This document shows, in pieces, positions 9,982-21,104 of a stretch of 64,000 nt of DNA. Where the stretch lies: NCBI GenBank assembly GCA_033239125.1, contig BSWB01000005.1, positions 20,513,447 to 20,577,446 of the forward strand. The letters are read 5' to 3'. The notes under the pieces are model-generated. The model did not search any database. It was not told the DNA's origin and saw only the letters and a list, made by a program, of their open reading frames with translations. Positions within the stretch are counted from its first letter, which is position 1, and every line of letters starts with the position of its first letter. The DNA comes from Fagopyrum homotropicum (lineage: Eukaryota > Streptophyta > Magnoliopsida > Caryophyllales > Polygonaceae). A program made the position numbers and the translations under genes.

Positions 9982-11964
9982 TGTAACATCCGGAAATTTT
10001 ATTTCCGGAAGTTGAGTTGTGTTTCCAACCTTTCCGCGTCTACGACTTATTTCCCGCATGCACGTTTGCTGAGTATGGGTTTTAACACGGGATGGAGACA
10101 TCTTTTAACATTCTGACCTTGGGAGTGAGGGGACAAGGGGGCTGACCCATGGATAACCCACCTCGTTTTGTCAGCTCATTACTCTCTCCTCTCTTCCCCA
10201 CTTTTCCTTTCACGTTCATTTCTCTTCCTTCTACTCTTCTCTTCCTTCTTGCTTGCTCTCATCTTCTTGTGCCTTGTAAGAGTTGGGTAGGAGTTGGAAC
10301 TTGGGTATTCCGGATCATCCTGTGGTAATTGGTCTCCTTCCCTCTTTCTCTTGATGCTTGTTTTCTCTTCTTCCTCTTCTCTTCATCTCCATTGCTATGG
10401 AGGAAGCTTTTGAAGGGAGATCTAGTAAACCCTTCCATGTCCCTTTCATTAGCTTGTTTAGGTAGTGGTGAGGAGGCTAGGACCTGTGGTGAGAGTTTGG
10501 AGAAATCCCAACAAGAGAAGGAGGGATTAGGAGCAAAGAACCAGTCGAAGAAACTAAGAAGACGAAGTTTCTCTTGCTCGACCGCAGGGGCGGACCACCA
10601 GAGGCGCTGGGGTGGACCAAGGCAATCGCAGGGGCGGCCACCAGGCGCAGGGGCGGCGACAGGTTCCGCCGGGAGTGCCAGCTTGCTTCCGCGGCTGCGT
10701 TTTCTTCACCAGTAAGTTCCTTCCTCCCTTCCTCTTTGTTCCTTCCTTAGAACTTATGTTGTTGCGTAGTTAGAAGCATGTTTAGGTTGATCTAGGACTA
10801 TGAGAATGCCATGTAGTGGCTTGAACCTAGGTGCCCTTGAATCTTTAGTGAGCTTGTGTGTGTGAAGGCCTTGTGGTCTCTCTTCCTCTTACCTCCTTAG
10901 TCCAGCTTGGTTTGTGCTGGATCTCTTATAAGTTGTGGGCTTCTGTTCCCTCCCTCCTTTGTTTATCATGTTCTTGACCTCTTAAAGGTTCAAGAAAGCT
11001 TTCCTAGCTTCTAGTTGTTTAACCCCTTGATAGGCTGTTAGCTTGGGAGAGTTTTGGAGTTGTGTTGTGAGTTTGATGTTGTATATATATCTTGGTGATC
11101 AGGCTTTGGTTGTCCTATTCGGAAAGTTAGATCGTTGATTTGATTAGCTTGAGACGAGGTAAGTCTTCGGACTTACTTAGCCGCTTCTATGCCTTATCGG
11201 ATATATTATGGTGGTATGTGTTTATCGCTTTTGAGCATGAAAACGGATTAGGATCTACTTGACCTAATGTATTATTGGCCCATTGTTACTATTAATATAA
11301 GGTGGTGACATTACTTCCCAGCTCCCGAGGGAGACTGGGAGGATCTCTGCGACCAGGCCATACATAGTATACGGGCGGGCTTCTTCATCACTCCCTCAGG
11401 GTTTACGGTTTGGTTACACGGGGACAAAGGCGAGAGTTATAAGACTCTCGTGTCACACTTGAATGAATGGATTAGTTATGGAATAATCTAAAAAGATATT
11501 AAGTAATGAATGTGTATGTTGTGTGTTATGTGTGCTTCCTTGTGTGTTTTTGCCATATTATTCTTATAATGCCTAGAATGTGACCTAACAGTTTCAAACT
11601 GTTTTGTGTAGATGCCTTGTAGGTTAGGGATGCCGCCGAGTGAGGTGGAGGAGTGGACAACCGAGTGGTCTCCGTACATTGTAGGACGGGGGCGTTTTTG
11701 GAGTTTTTCTTGTATTTTCGGATTATGTCATGTCATACGTTTTGGATTCCTTTACGTTTTATGTCGTTTTGAGGACTCGGCTGAGTTTCCAACTTGTATC
11801 CCTTCCTTTCTTTTCTTGCATACATTATAGCTATTTTGAGTTTTACGCCTTTATTTGTGCCAAGTTGGAAAGGTCCGGTTAGATTGTTGTCAAGCTAAGG
11901 GTCGGGACTCATTGCGTGGTCTCGCCCGTAGCATTTTGAAATCCCGCAGATTTGGGGTGTTACA
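9982..11964 (+). repeat. 5' LTR of element T
   Basis: It begins TGTAACATCCGG and ends GGGGTGTTACA, then three bases and the primer site. The first ~700 bp match 35733-36398. A GC-rich cluster of CCGCAGGGGCGG-type repeats is at about 10578-10690; D later inserted into the matching cluster of the other LTR. The small ORF at 10329-10715 inside it is an LTR artefact. Confidence 0.88.
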
Positions 11965-11967
11965 AAT

Positions 11968-11980
11968 TGGTATCAGAGCC
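11968..11980 (+). other. Primer-binding site, initiator tRNA-Met (T)
   Basis: TGGTATCAGAGCC is complementary to the 3' end of plant initiator tRNA-Met and lies 3 bp after the LTR. Confidence 0.92.
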
Positions 11981-12390
11981 CTAGGTTGACAACAATGGCA
12001 CTCGCAACCTTCTAAAGGCCGAACGAGGAATAAACAGAACCCCAAGGATTCTGACTTTTCATTTTCAAAATTCAATGCATGAGTCGGGATTGGGTTAGAA
12101 TGTACGGGACCTCCACTCCTCACGCAAACCTCGGCGACGTAGATTTCTGTATTTGATGTATATATATTTGCATAGTTATATTTATGTGTGTGGTCTTAGG
12201 ATGATTTCGGACATGTATGTACTTAGATATTCATGTGACATTAGGATGATTGGGCTTTTATGCCTTGGTTGCACCTTGGATTTCGGCTTCTTACTTACCA
12301 TGCTTTTATAAGTCTTCTTTCATAAGTAATATTATAAGTATGACCTTCATATTGAGTTAATTACACCTAAATAAACGCTAAACGATATAG

Positions 12391-13699
12391 ATGACACGTA
12401 CGAGAGCGATTGCTTATGTAGGACCCGTCCGGGGTAGAGCACCACTTCTTCCTACCATCCTGAGACGGGGACGAGTAGGAAGACCTCCAGGCGCAAGAGG
12501 TCGGGGACGTATCCCTATTGTGGACCCACTAGCAGTGGATCCGTCAGTAGTTGAGGGTTCCAATAGAGGACGTGGTGGAGAGTGACATTCCCGAGGGAAG
12601 GGAAATGAGAGTTGTGAGGTTTGGGGCGCGTGGTTCCTCATCTACTGGGACCGGGGGAGCATCGATTGGGGCTACCGTGTTTGAGGATTATGTACGTCGA
12701 GTTGAGGAGGCGTATAGGATTGGAGCACCACCTCTAACGCCACCCGAACCGGTGCCTGCACCTGCACCTGCGAGATCGATTGAGGTCTCACAGATGGTTA
12801 CACAAACCAGGGTCGTACTAGAGATTGTTACACCAGCAATAGTTGCATCCGGGCCGGTTGTGGAGATTGTAAGGGTTAGAGACAAGCTGAGGTCTCCTGG
12901 ACCTGATTCCTGGTTGAAGGCTTTCAACCAGAAACATGTGCCTTACTTCAACGGGAAAGTAGAGTTGGAGGTTGAGCATTGGATTGGGCACGTGGAGATA
13001 GCACTTGAGCTTATCCGTTGCCTAGAGGAGAGGCAGGTCGAGGTGGTTCAAACTTTGGTAGAGAACAGGTCCACTATTGGTGGAGGTCGGTACGAGGAGG
13101 TGTGACTAGGATGGACAAACTGTTGAGACTTTTTAAAGAGACTTTCTGCCTAGATTCTTTGAGGAGAGACTGAGTCCAAGATTTCTTGGAGGCTGGGTTT
13201 GAGGACGTCCCATATGGAGTTGGCCTTGCTGGGGCCCGCCGCACCTCCGGCGGACCAACACGTGTATCTCTTTTCTATGAGATTGAGGGAGTCCACCCGT
13301 GCATACCTTGCTGGATTCAGTTGTGATTCCCTGGCCGAGTACCAAGATCGAGCATCGGCATATGAGAGAGACAAACCAGGAGCTAGGAGAGTGGCGCAGT
13401 CCGGAGGACCGGACAAGGGTCAGAGGACGGGACCTACTAGTTTAGGGGCAAGAGCCTCGGGACAGGGCTGTAGTCCGGCCCAGGGACATACAGGTCGTCC
13501 GCCTGTTACTCAGGCGCTAGACAGAGGGAGGAAATGTTATAACTGCGGAGGACATGATAATCTTAGGCCCGATTGTAGGAAGCCTCTAGTGACGTGTTTC
13601 TCTTGCGTTCAGACAAGCCACAAGGAAGTTTATTACAGACAGGGCGGTGCACCATCACTGCAAGGATCCTCACCTACTAGCTGGGCAGGTGGAGGATAG
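12391..13699 (+). pseudogene. gag: Element T gag (broken)
   Basis: Capsid and nucleocapsid polyprotein of the chromovirus. The ATG at 12391 begins an Arg/Gly-rich N-terminus, which changes frame at about 12570 into 12551-13105. A stop at 13103-13105 and others up to about 13180 follow; the frame reopens at 13199. Near 13530 are two CCHC zinc knuckles, both damaged: in the first (CYNCGGHDNLRPDC) the His position is Asn; in the second (CFSCVQTSHKEVYY) the last Cys is Tyr. RNA packaging would be impaired even without the stops. Confidence 0.82.
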
Positions 13700-13847
13700 A
13701 GGCCGCCTCAGGTTCAAACTCAGAGTTCCCAGCAGCGGGGACAAAGTAAAACGCGTACACAAGGGTCAACTCAAGGTCAGGGCCGTGGTAGAGGCCGTGG
13801 TGGAGATACACAAGAGACCCGTGGCACACAGGCCAGGGTGTTTGTGG

Positions 13848-15817
13848 TGAGGAGCGCCGTGGATCCAATAGCGCCGGAAGCTACATGTACTATTCATATC
13901 CATTGACTTCCGGTTTGAGTTTTATTTGATACGGGTGTGACACACTCTTTTATGTCTAATGATTGTGTAGCTAGGTTTTCCTTAGTTACGGTAGAGGGGA
14001 GACCCTTCCTTCTGGGGTTACCCGATCGGGGTAGGGTTATTGGTACCCGAGAAGTACACGGTTGTCCCATAAGTTTGGGAAACTGAGATTGGTTGGCTGA
14101 CTTCTATGTCATGCACTTAGTGCATGAAAAAGTCATCCTTGGCATGGACTGGATGGACCGCCATCGAGCCGTTTTGGACATCAGCCGGAGGACCGTGACA
14201 GTTACCACGGAGACGGGACACGAGGTGATTTTCTGAGGATGGGACCTCCGGAAGACCGGTACAGTGACTAGTGCGGTCCGAGCCGCAAGACTGATCGGGC
14301 AGGGATGCGAGGTCTTCTAGTGCTATACCATAAAGGAAGAGACGGGACCATTGCTGGAGGAGACTTCCGTGGCGTGCGAGTTTGAGAGCGTATTTAGGGA
14401 GCCACCCGGATTACCACTGTAGAGGAGCGTTAATTTTTCTATTGAGTTGGAGCCCGGCACGAGGCCGATCTCCAAGGCTCCATACCGCATGACGCCGATC
14501 GAGTTGCTAGAGTTGAAGAAGCAGCTCGAGGAGTTAGCTGAGAGATGTTTTATATGCCCGAGTGTTTCCCCTTGGGGTGCACCTGTCCTCTTCATCAGGA
14601 AGATGGACGAATCTTTGAGGCTTTATATCGATTATCGGGAATTGTAACAAAGTCGCCATCAAGAACAAGTACCCTTTACCGTGCATCGATGATCTTATAG
14701 ACGAGTTACAGGGAGCCTCCGTGTTTTCACGCATTGATTTGAGGTCGGGCTATCACCAGTTGAGGGTAAGAGAGGAGGTCTTGTCGAAGACGGCATTCAG
14801 GACGAGATATGGCCATTATGAGTTTGTCGTGATTCCCTTCGGGCTCACGAATGCACCCGTCGGCTTCATGAGGTTGATGAACGGCATCTTCATCCACTTC
14901 TTGGACCAATTCGTGGTGGTGTTTATAGATGATATCTTAGTCTACTCCCGGAGTAGGGAGGAGCATGTAGGACACCTGAGGACGGTTCTTCGGGTGCTTC
15001 AAGATAGAGAGCTTTATGCAAAACTCTCAAAGTGCGAGTTTTGGATGCGCGAGGTAGCATTCCTAGGTCATATAGTTTCCGTCGAGGGTATCATGGTTGA
15101 CCCGACGAAGATAGAGTCCATTTCTTCATGGCCGCCTCCTAGGACAGTCAAGGAGGTGTGCAGTTTCTTGGGCTTAGCGGCTCATTACCGCTGATTTGTT
15201 GAGGGTATCTCCGTGATTGCATGCCTACTTCCTTTCTGAGGAAGTCTACTAGGTTCATTTGGTCTGTGCCTTGCCAGAGCAACTTTGAGGAGCTGAAGAG
15301 GAGGTTGACCTCCGCTCCTGTTTTGGCCCAGCCCGAGAGCGTAGAGGATTTTGTTGTATATAGTGACGCCTCCAAGCTGGGCTTGGGATGCGTTTTGATG
15401 CAGAAGAGTAGGGTTATTGCGTACGCTTCTCGGCAACTGAAGCCGTACGAGGAGAATTGTCCCACCCATGATCTTGAGCTAGCGGCAGTGATTCATTCCT
15501 TGAAGATCTGGCGACACTACTTGTACGGGGCTACGTGCTAGATCTTCAAAGACCATAAGAGTCTGAAGTATATATTGACTCAGTGGGAGTTGCATAACCG
15601 CAAGAGGAGATGGTTTGAGATGATTAAGGATTTTAATTTGGAGATTTTGTACCATCCAGGGAAGGCAAACGTAGTCGCCGATGCTATGAGTAGGAAGACT
15701 ACTCGAGAGGAGGCTATAGCACGGCTTACGGTTCAACAAAAGTTGAGGAGGGATTTGATAGAGTTAGATATGGATATCCGATTCCCGGATATAAACGGTC
15801 GTTTGTCCGATTTTTGA
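13848..15817 (+). pseudogene. pol: Element T protease, reverse transcriptase and RNase H (broken)
   Basis: The protease motif LFDTGVTHSF has its Asp codon at 13928-13930; stops surround it. RT begins near 14450 (TRPISKAPYRMTP) and runs through 14721-15194 with SRIDLRSGYHQLR and the catalytic FIDDILVYS (Asp codons 14928-14933) intact. RNase H follows at 15221-15541 (YSDASKLGLG) and 15575-15817. A TAG at 15539-15541 sits at the same codon as a TAG in element F (54494). Frame changes occur near 14645 and 15195. Not functional. Confidence 0.86.
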
Positions 15818-16950
15818 GGAGGATTAGAGATAGGATGACCCGAGGTGAGGCACCGCAGTTTACGGTAGGAGCAGATGGCTAATAGAGACGCCAAAGGCGT
15901 ATTTGTGTACCGTCGGACCCATAGTTGAGAGAGCGGATTTTGTGTGAGGCACATCCTACACCTTACTTTGTGCATCCGGATACGAGTAAGTTGTACCAGG
16001 ACCTTAGGAGATCTTACTAGTTGGGCGGGCTTAAGCCCGATGTAGCGAGATATGTGGCCCGATGCGCGAGCTACCAGCAGGTCAAGATCGAGCACTAGAG
16101 ACACGGAGGAGAGCTTCACCCACTGCCCGTGCCGTAGTGGAAGTTAGAGGATATATCGATGGAATTCGTTACCGGGTTGAGACCGAGTAGGAGCTTCAAC
16201 GCGATTTGGGTAGTAGTAGATCGGTTGACGAAGACCGCACGTTTCATCCCCATCCGAGAGACGTGGCCGCTGAGTCGTCTAGCCGAGGAGTTTACCCGTC
16301 AGATTGTGAGATTGCACGGAGTACCTAGGACCATTATCTCGGATAGGGACGGGCGTTTTACCTCGAGGTTTTGGCAGCAGGTACACGCCGCCCTAGGTTT
16401 GAGTCTTCATTTCACCACCGCATACCATCCACAAACTGACGGCCAGTTTGAGCGGACTATTCAGACCTTAGAGGGCATGTTGCGTGCATGTGTACTAGAC
16501 TGGGGGCATGTATGGCCAGACCATCTCCCATTGGTGGAGTTTTCGTATAATAATAGCTGGCATGCGGCGATTGGGATGGCACTGTATGTGGTATTGTATG
16601 GGCGGAGATGCCACACTCCCTTATGTTGGGACGAGCCGGGGAGTTATAGTGTTGTAGCTCCGGATCACGTGTAGGATGACATGGCTAGGGTTGCTTTGAT
16701 ACGAGAGAGGATGTTGACCACCCAGATTCGTTAGAGATCGTACGAGGATAGGAGGCGTAGACCTCTCGAGTTCAGGGTAGGAGCCCAGGTGTGGCTGAGG
16801 CCCTGAGGGTGTCACCGACTTGGGGTGTTAGACGATTTGGCATTAAAGGGAAGTTGAGCCCCCAATATGACGGTCCATTCGAGATAGTAGAGAGATTTGG
16901 TGAGGTGGCATACCGACTAGCATTTCCACCACGATTGGAGGGTATGCATC
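15818..16950 (+). pseudogene. int: Element T integrase, 5' part, cut by element B
   Basis: The zinc region (15950-16100) is full of stops, mostly TAG at CAG or TGG positions. The catalytic core is open at 16159-16674 (VVVDRLTKTARFIP, YHPQTDGQFER). The first triad residue is Glu instead of Asp (codon 16162-16164, MEFVTG); the second Asp and the Glu remain. After a frame change the C-terminal region (FGIKGKLSPQYDGPFEIVERFGEVAYRLAFPP) runs to 16950, where B interrupts it. It continues at 35238. Confidence 0.86.
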
Positions 16951-18452
16951 TGACTGAAGGTATTTCTATGGTCGTCTATGCCCGATCAAAAGTAAATCCC
17001 AACTTAGCACTAAGAACAAGTATAGTAGATAAGTAAGGGTCGAACCCAAGAGAGTTGAGGTGTTTTAGATGCAATTATTGGTTTCACCAGCAAGTAACAA
17101 AAAGGGGGGGTTTTGGTTGAATTGATTCACACAAAACTTAAGAAAACGATTAACACGACAAGTAAGAGAATGATAGGTGAATCTACACTAGGTTGATTCT
17201 AAGCATGCAATTACTACTTTAGTGAGTTCCTTTTTCAAGTTCTTAAGTAATCTCCCGTCTCGATCATATATATGTGTCGAGCCAACCGGCATAAACACAA
17301 CTTAACAAGTTAAAGTTCCGTAAACCTACAAGAACGAATAACAAGTTAGCTTCAAACAAAGACAGGATTAAAACCATTAAACTTATCTTTATATTTGTGT
17401 TCCTTTTCTTTAAGTAATTACAACCCGTTATTACTTAAAGTTACTACTAGATTAAAGGCCCGAACCCGGAACCTATTAATCCTAGTTATTTGCATGCACT
17501 TTAGAACCTAAGGTGATCAATCTTAAGCAATAGTAAACATACAATTAGACAATGGAGATCAAGGAAACACAAAGTATTACTAAATAAAAACTTATATTAA
17601 AAAGAACTTACAACCAGAGTAACAACACAGCTTCAAACCAACCCAATTTAGCATGGGAGTTAGCAACTCATTACAATGGAAAACTCAATTCTAAAATGGA
17701 TTTTTGTGGGAAAAGCATGGATGATTCTAGCAATCAGCCAAGGACTATTTATACTACAAAAGACACTTAAGTAGGAGTAAATGGCCGGCCTTAAATAGCC
17801 ACCTTCAATGCCATAAAGATGGTGTAAATAGCCGGAGTAAAGCTTCTGGCGTTAAACCGCATGGCCGGCCTTCAGGGCCCGCAGGGGTGGTTTAGGCATA
17901 ATCGGTTGATCTTCTTCAAGGCCGCAGGGGCGGCTAATACATTCCGTTGCGGCGGATCTTCAATGCTCTTCAACTTCTGACCCTTCAACTTCCTGGCGTT
18001 TCTGATGCCAAGGAGCAGGGGTGCCCCTATTTCAGCGGAGAGGCGGTGACACAACCTCTTCGTCTTCCAGCTCCTAGGTTGAGGCGCAGGCATGGCGCGG
18101 TGGGAGGCGCAGGGGAGCTAGTCTTCGTCTCTTCAGGGTAGGTCACCGCAAGGGCGCCAATGGAGTGGCGCAGGGGCGGTGACACACTTCTTGGCTGGCG
18201 CTAGTGAAGGCGCAAGGGGCGCTCTAGAGGAAGGCGTCACCCGCAGGGGCGGGGACAAGGACCCGCTGGGGCGGCGATGCAACAGAAGCCTTGCTTCGTG
18301 AATGGTCGTCACTCCTAAGTGCTTATAACTCCTTCTTTAGCTTCTTTTAGTCTTCTTCTTCTGGACCAAGGAGTTAGTAGCATAAACCGACACAAATGCA
18401 ATAAAAGGACTCTAAAAACTACCCTAAATGATAGTGATTTCATCACCTATCA
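16951..18452 (-). repeat. 3' LTR of element B
   Basis: It matches the split LTR at 22449-23497/34771-35232, which carries a small extra segment near 22855. In plus reading it runs TGACTGAAGG...CACCTATCA. The part at 17866-18270 is dense in CCGCAGGGGCGG-type repeats. Confidence 0.88.
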
Positions 18453-18493
18453 AACTCCTCCATACTTAGACCTTTTACTCGTCCCGAGTAAAA
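18453..18493 (-). other. 3' polypurine tract with upstream hairpin (B)
   Basis: On the minus strand, stem TTTTACTC/GAGTAAAA (8 bp, 18486-18493 with 18473-18480) with loop GGGAC precedes AAGTATGGAGGAG (18467 down to 18455), next to the LTR. The stem shares nothing with those of A, C or D, but the loop and position do. Confidence 0.7.
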
Positions 18494-18568
18494 CAAATGA
18501 CAACACTTAAACTCAAGGTCTCAGGAAGCAAGGGAAAGCAAGAAAGATAATGCAAACAAAAGAAAAAC

Positions 18569-18569
18569 C

Positions 18570-18601
<32 letters not shown>

Positions 18602-18607
18602 AAAGAG
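18569..18607. repeat. AAAG microsatellite
   Basis: About nine units of AAAG, uninterrupted, in the 3' non-coding part of B. Confidence 0.95.
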
Positions 18608-18743
18608 AGGAAATGTGAGAAAAGAAAATACTACCATCCTTATCACTCCAAGAGTGGCCTACCCGGACAACCTCTTTATGACTCCCCTTCTTATGTCGCC
18701 AAACGCCGGAAGGGAATCCTACACTCGGTGTCGCTCATTTTGC

Positions 18744-18888
18744 CAAGGCGTCCTTTCGGGTTTTCGCCTTGCCACTCTTCTTCTTTTCTCACTTGAACTC
18801 ACATCCCTCAAGTCCAATTTTGCACCAACCTAAGGTTGGTCGGACTACCTTCTTTTTACCTAAACCGCCCTTTTGGGTTTTCGGTTTA
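18744..18888 (-). other. Twin hairpins with the same 14-nt loop (B)
   Basis: Two hairpins lie about 110 nt apart. One has plus-strand arms CAAGGCG (18744-18750) and CGCCTTG (18765-18771); the other TAAACCG (18861-18867) and CGGTTTA (18882-18888). On the minus strand the loops read AAAACCCGAAAGGA and AAAACCCAAAAGGG. The stems differ but both pair perfectly over 7 bp. Confidence 0.6.
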
Positions 18889-19003
18889 TCCAAGGATTTT
18901 CATCCCTTTTTTCATTTTCTTTGGCTTTTTCTCTCTTTTTTTTGTATGAATTCGAAAATGAATTACAAATCATAAGACTCAATGACAAAACGACTCAAAC
19001 AAC

Positions 19004-20290
19004 TTAAAAAAAAACAAATGAACTGTACATGCAAGGACATGTCCCTCCCCCATACTTGAAGTGCACTTTGCCCCCAAAGTGGAAATGAGCAAAGATAAAT
19101 GTGGGAGAGAGAAAAGAAGTGTACCCCTCAATGGATGGTCCAGTTGGACCATCTAGACCCTCCTCCGGCGGGTACGGGAAGTGGCTGAAGAAATGCTCCT
19201 GCCACCGGTAGAGCGTGTCAATACGGCCCTCCTGAGCCTCCATCCTCTCTCTAAATGAAGCCTCATAGCTAGCTTGCCAATCTTGTGCTGCCGTGTGGGC
19301 CCGGCTGGAGCCCGCTGCATATCTCCCAACAGTATCGACATGTGGCCGTCTTGGAGGAACTGGGTCAGCTGGTACATATAGGTCGGAGAGCTCATCTCCT
19401 AATTGAAGTCGTCGGGGTAGGTACGTGATATGACTCCCATCTGCGAGTGATATCAAAAACCGATGCTCCCCGTCTCTCTTGAAGAGCCTGCACCTCCTCA
19501 ACATATCCTCCGTATAAAGTGGGGCCTCCAGTCTATCCTCCAGGGTATCAAGATCCATCACCCGTGCAGCTAATAAGGTGATGATCCCGCCTCCCACAAT
19601 GTCACGAGGCTCATTCTTCCTAATCCGCTTTAGAGCGGTAAGGAAGAGATATGCCCAATCCGGAACCCAATCGTTTGTGGAGAGACAGGCGTACAACAAT
19701 GGAAGGTCCTTGAGAGCGACCTTATTCTCCTCCTTGTGTCCACAAAAGACACTCATGAAGACCTTTGAGATGAGCCTCAAACAGGGGTGAGTGAATTTGT
19801 TGGAGTACTCACCTCCTGCATGAAACTCAGACCTAGTAGTGGCCTGCCAAAATTCCAACAAATCAGGCGTCGGAATGGGTTCCATCTAGTCATCAGAAGC
19901 TGCTATAGTCACCCCTAATGCCTCCTGTAGTTGGGTATAATCCAATGTGTATTTTCTCTTGTTGTACTTGAATGAAAGTCCAACACACTATTGGTCTTCC
20001 GTCTCCATTTTGAATTTGGCTATGAATTGCCGGTTGAGTTCGGGGTATGTTGGGGCGGTCATTATCAGGAAATCCCCGAGCCCAGCGTTGATGAGGAATT
20101 CCTGCATGCTCTCCAACATGCCCAAATGTTCCAAGGTGGGAACGTCTAGGAATCGAGTTGCGTACACTTCCCGACTTTGAGCAATCCGATACCGATCCTT
20201 CTCACCTTCTGTTAACTTGTATTTCCTTTGATTTTCCATCTCTTGCAGTGAATCAAGCAAAGGAGTTAGAAAGTTCAGAAATTTCCTCAA
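19004..20290 (-). pseudogene. Element B third ORF, ATHILA-domain protein, two amber stops
   Basis: One continuous frame runs from the ATG at 20290 downwards, broken only by TAG at 19988-19990 and TAG at 19886-19888; there is no frameshift. The N-terminal half has YATRFLDVPTLEHLGMLESM and APTYPELNRQFIAKF, matching the ATHILA ORF-1 block of A and D. The second half contains VGGGIITLLAARVM, equal to CGGLVTHIA and AGGLVTHMA in A and D. The natural end is probably near 19130; the last part runs into the non-coding polypurine-like module. No membrane segment is evident. The function of the family is unknown. Confidence 0.75.
19043..19081 (-). other. Internal hairpin plus polypurine-like tract (B)
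   Basis: On the minus strand, stem CACTTT/AAAGTG with loop GGGGGC (19081-19064) precedes AAGTATGGGGGAGGG (19057-19043). It is about 590 nt upstream of the 3' tract of B, against about 1.2-1.3 kb in A, C and D. Confidence 0.6.
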
Positions 20291-20299
20291 AAGACGAAC

Positions 20300-21000
20300 C
20301 TACTGTTGTGATTTCCGCAGGTGCGGCTGAAGAAGGCGCAGGTGCGGCTGAAGAAGGCGCAGGTGCGGCTCGACACGGGGGCGGCAGCTTGCAGGCGTAG
20401 AGGCGGGCGAAGATCAGAGGGTGATTTTTTGAATTCGGCGAAAGTGGTCGCGATGAGGGCTGTTCCGGCATCTTGGTTGCTGTCACCGGAGGGAAGGTCG
20501 GTGGTTGAGAGTGAGAGGGTCGAGGTGGCGTTTATGTGAAGGAGGGGAGACGGTCAATGTGGTGGTTGAGTGAAGGTAATGACGCGGTGTTGCCGGAGGA
20601 GGCGCAACAGCGTCCGGACAGTAGCGGTGCGAGGGCTTCTGGAGGTGCAAGGGCGTAAGAGGCGAGGCGGCTAGGGTTCGAAGGATGAATGGAGGGGAGT
20701 TGAGAAAAGGGGTAGATGTAGGTTATTTTTGGAAAGTGTATTTTTTTCTTTCCTTAATAGAATCGCAGGGGTGGCGTTTGTCACCGCGGGGGCGGTGACA
20801 AGGTAGAGGGGGCACGCAGCCTCAGCGCCGGGTGTGGAGCTGAGGGCGTGCGTCAAGGTGGGCCGCCGCAGGGGCGTAGGGGAGTCACCGCGGGAGCGGG
20901 GACAAACAAGTCGTTGGCGCTAACTCAACGCTAGGGGCGGCGTTGGGCAAGGATGTCACCGCGGGGGCGGTGTCACTAGGCCGCTGGGGCGGTTTTCTTG
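20300..21000. repeat. GC-rich spacer with CCGCAGGGGCGG-type repeats (B)
   Basis: The spacer upstream of the third ORF holds a 21-bp tandem repeat (20321-20341, 20342-20362 and a partial copy to 20371; unit begins GTGCGGCTGAAG) and many short inverted repeats with arms CCGC/GCGG. The best has arms GTCACCGC and GCGGTGAC at about 20780-20800. I see no clear TATA box for the third ORF here. Confidence 0.65.
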
Positions 21001-21024
21001 ACAGAAGCCCCTCTTCTTTATTCC

Positions 21025-21074
21025 TTCGGGTTGCTTCCCGAATCAGCGCCTTTGTTTTACGTCGTTGGCTCGAC
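21025..21074 (-). other. Conserved post-pol RNA-like element, copy in B
   Basis: On the minus strand GTC, eight bases, GAC (21074-21061) is followed by AAGGCGCT and stem TTCGGG/CCCGAA with loop AAGCAA (21042-21025). The element persists although pol itself is deleted immediately upstream. Confidence 0.7.
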
Positions 21075-21104
21075 GTAGGGGCTCTTCCTCTATGATTTAG
21101 CTTC

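Noticed and set aside
10329..10715. 128-codon ORF, Arg-rich at its end
   Set aside because: It lies wholly inside the 5' LTR of T and is not preserved in the other LTR copy.
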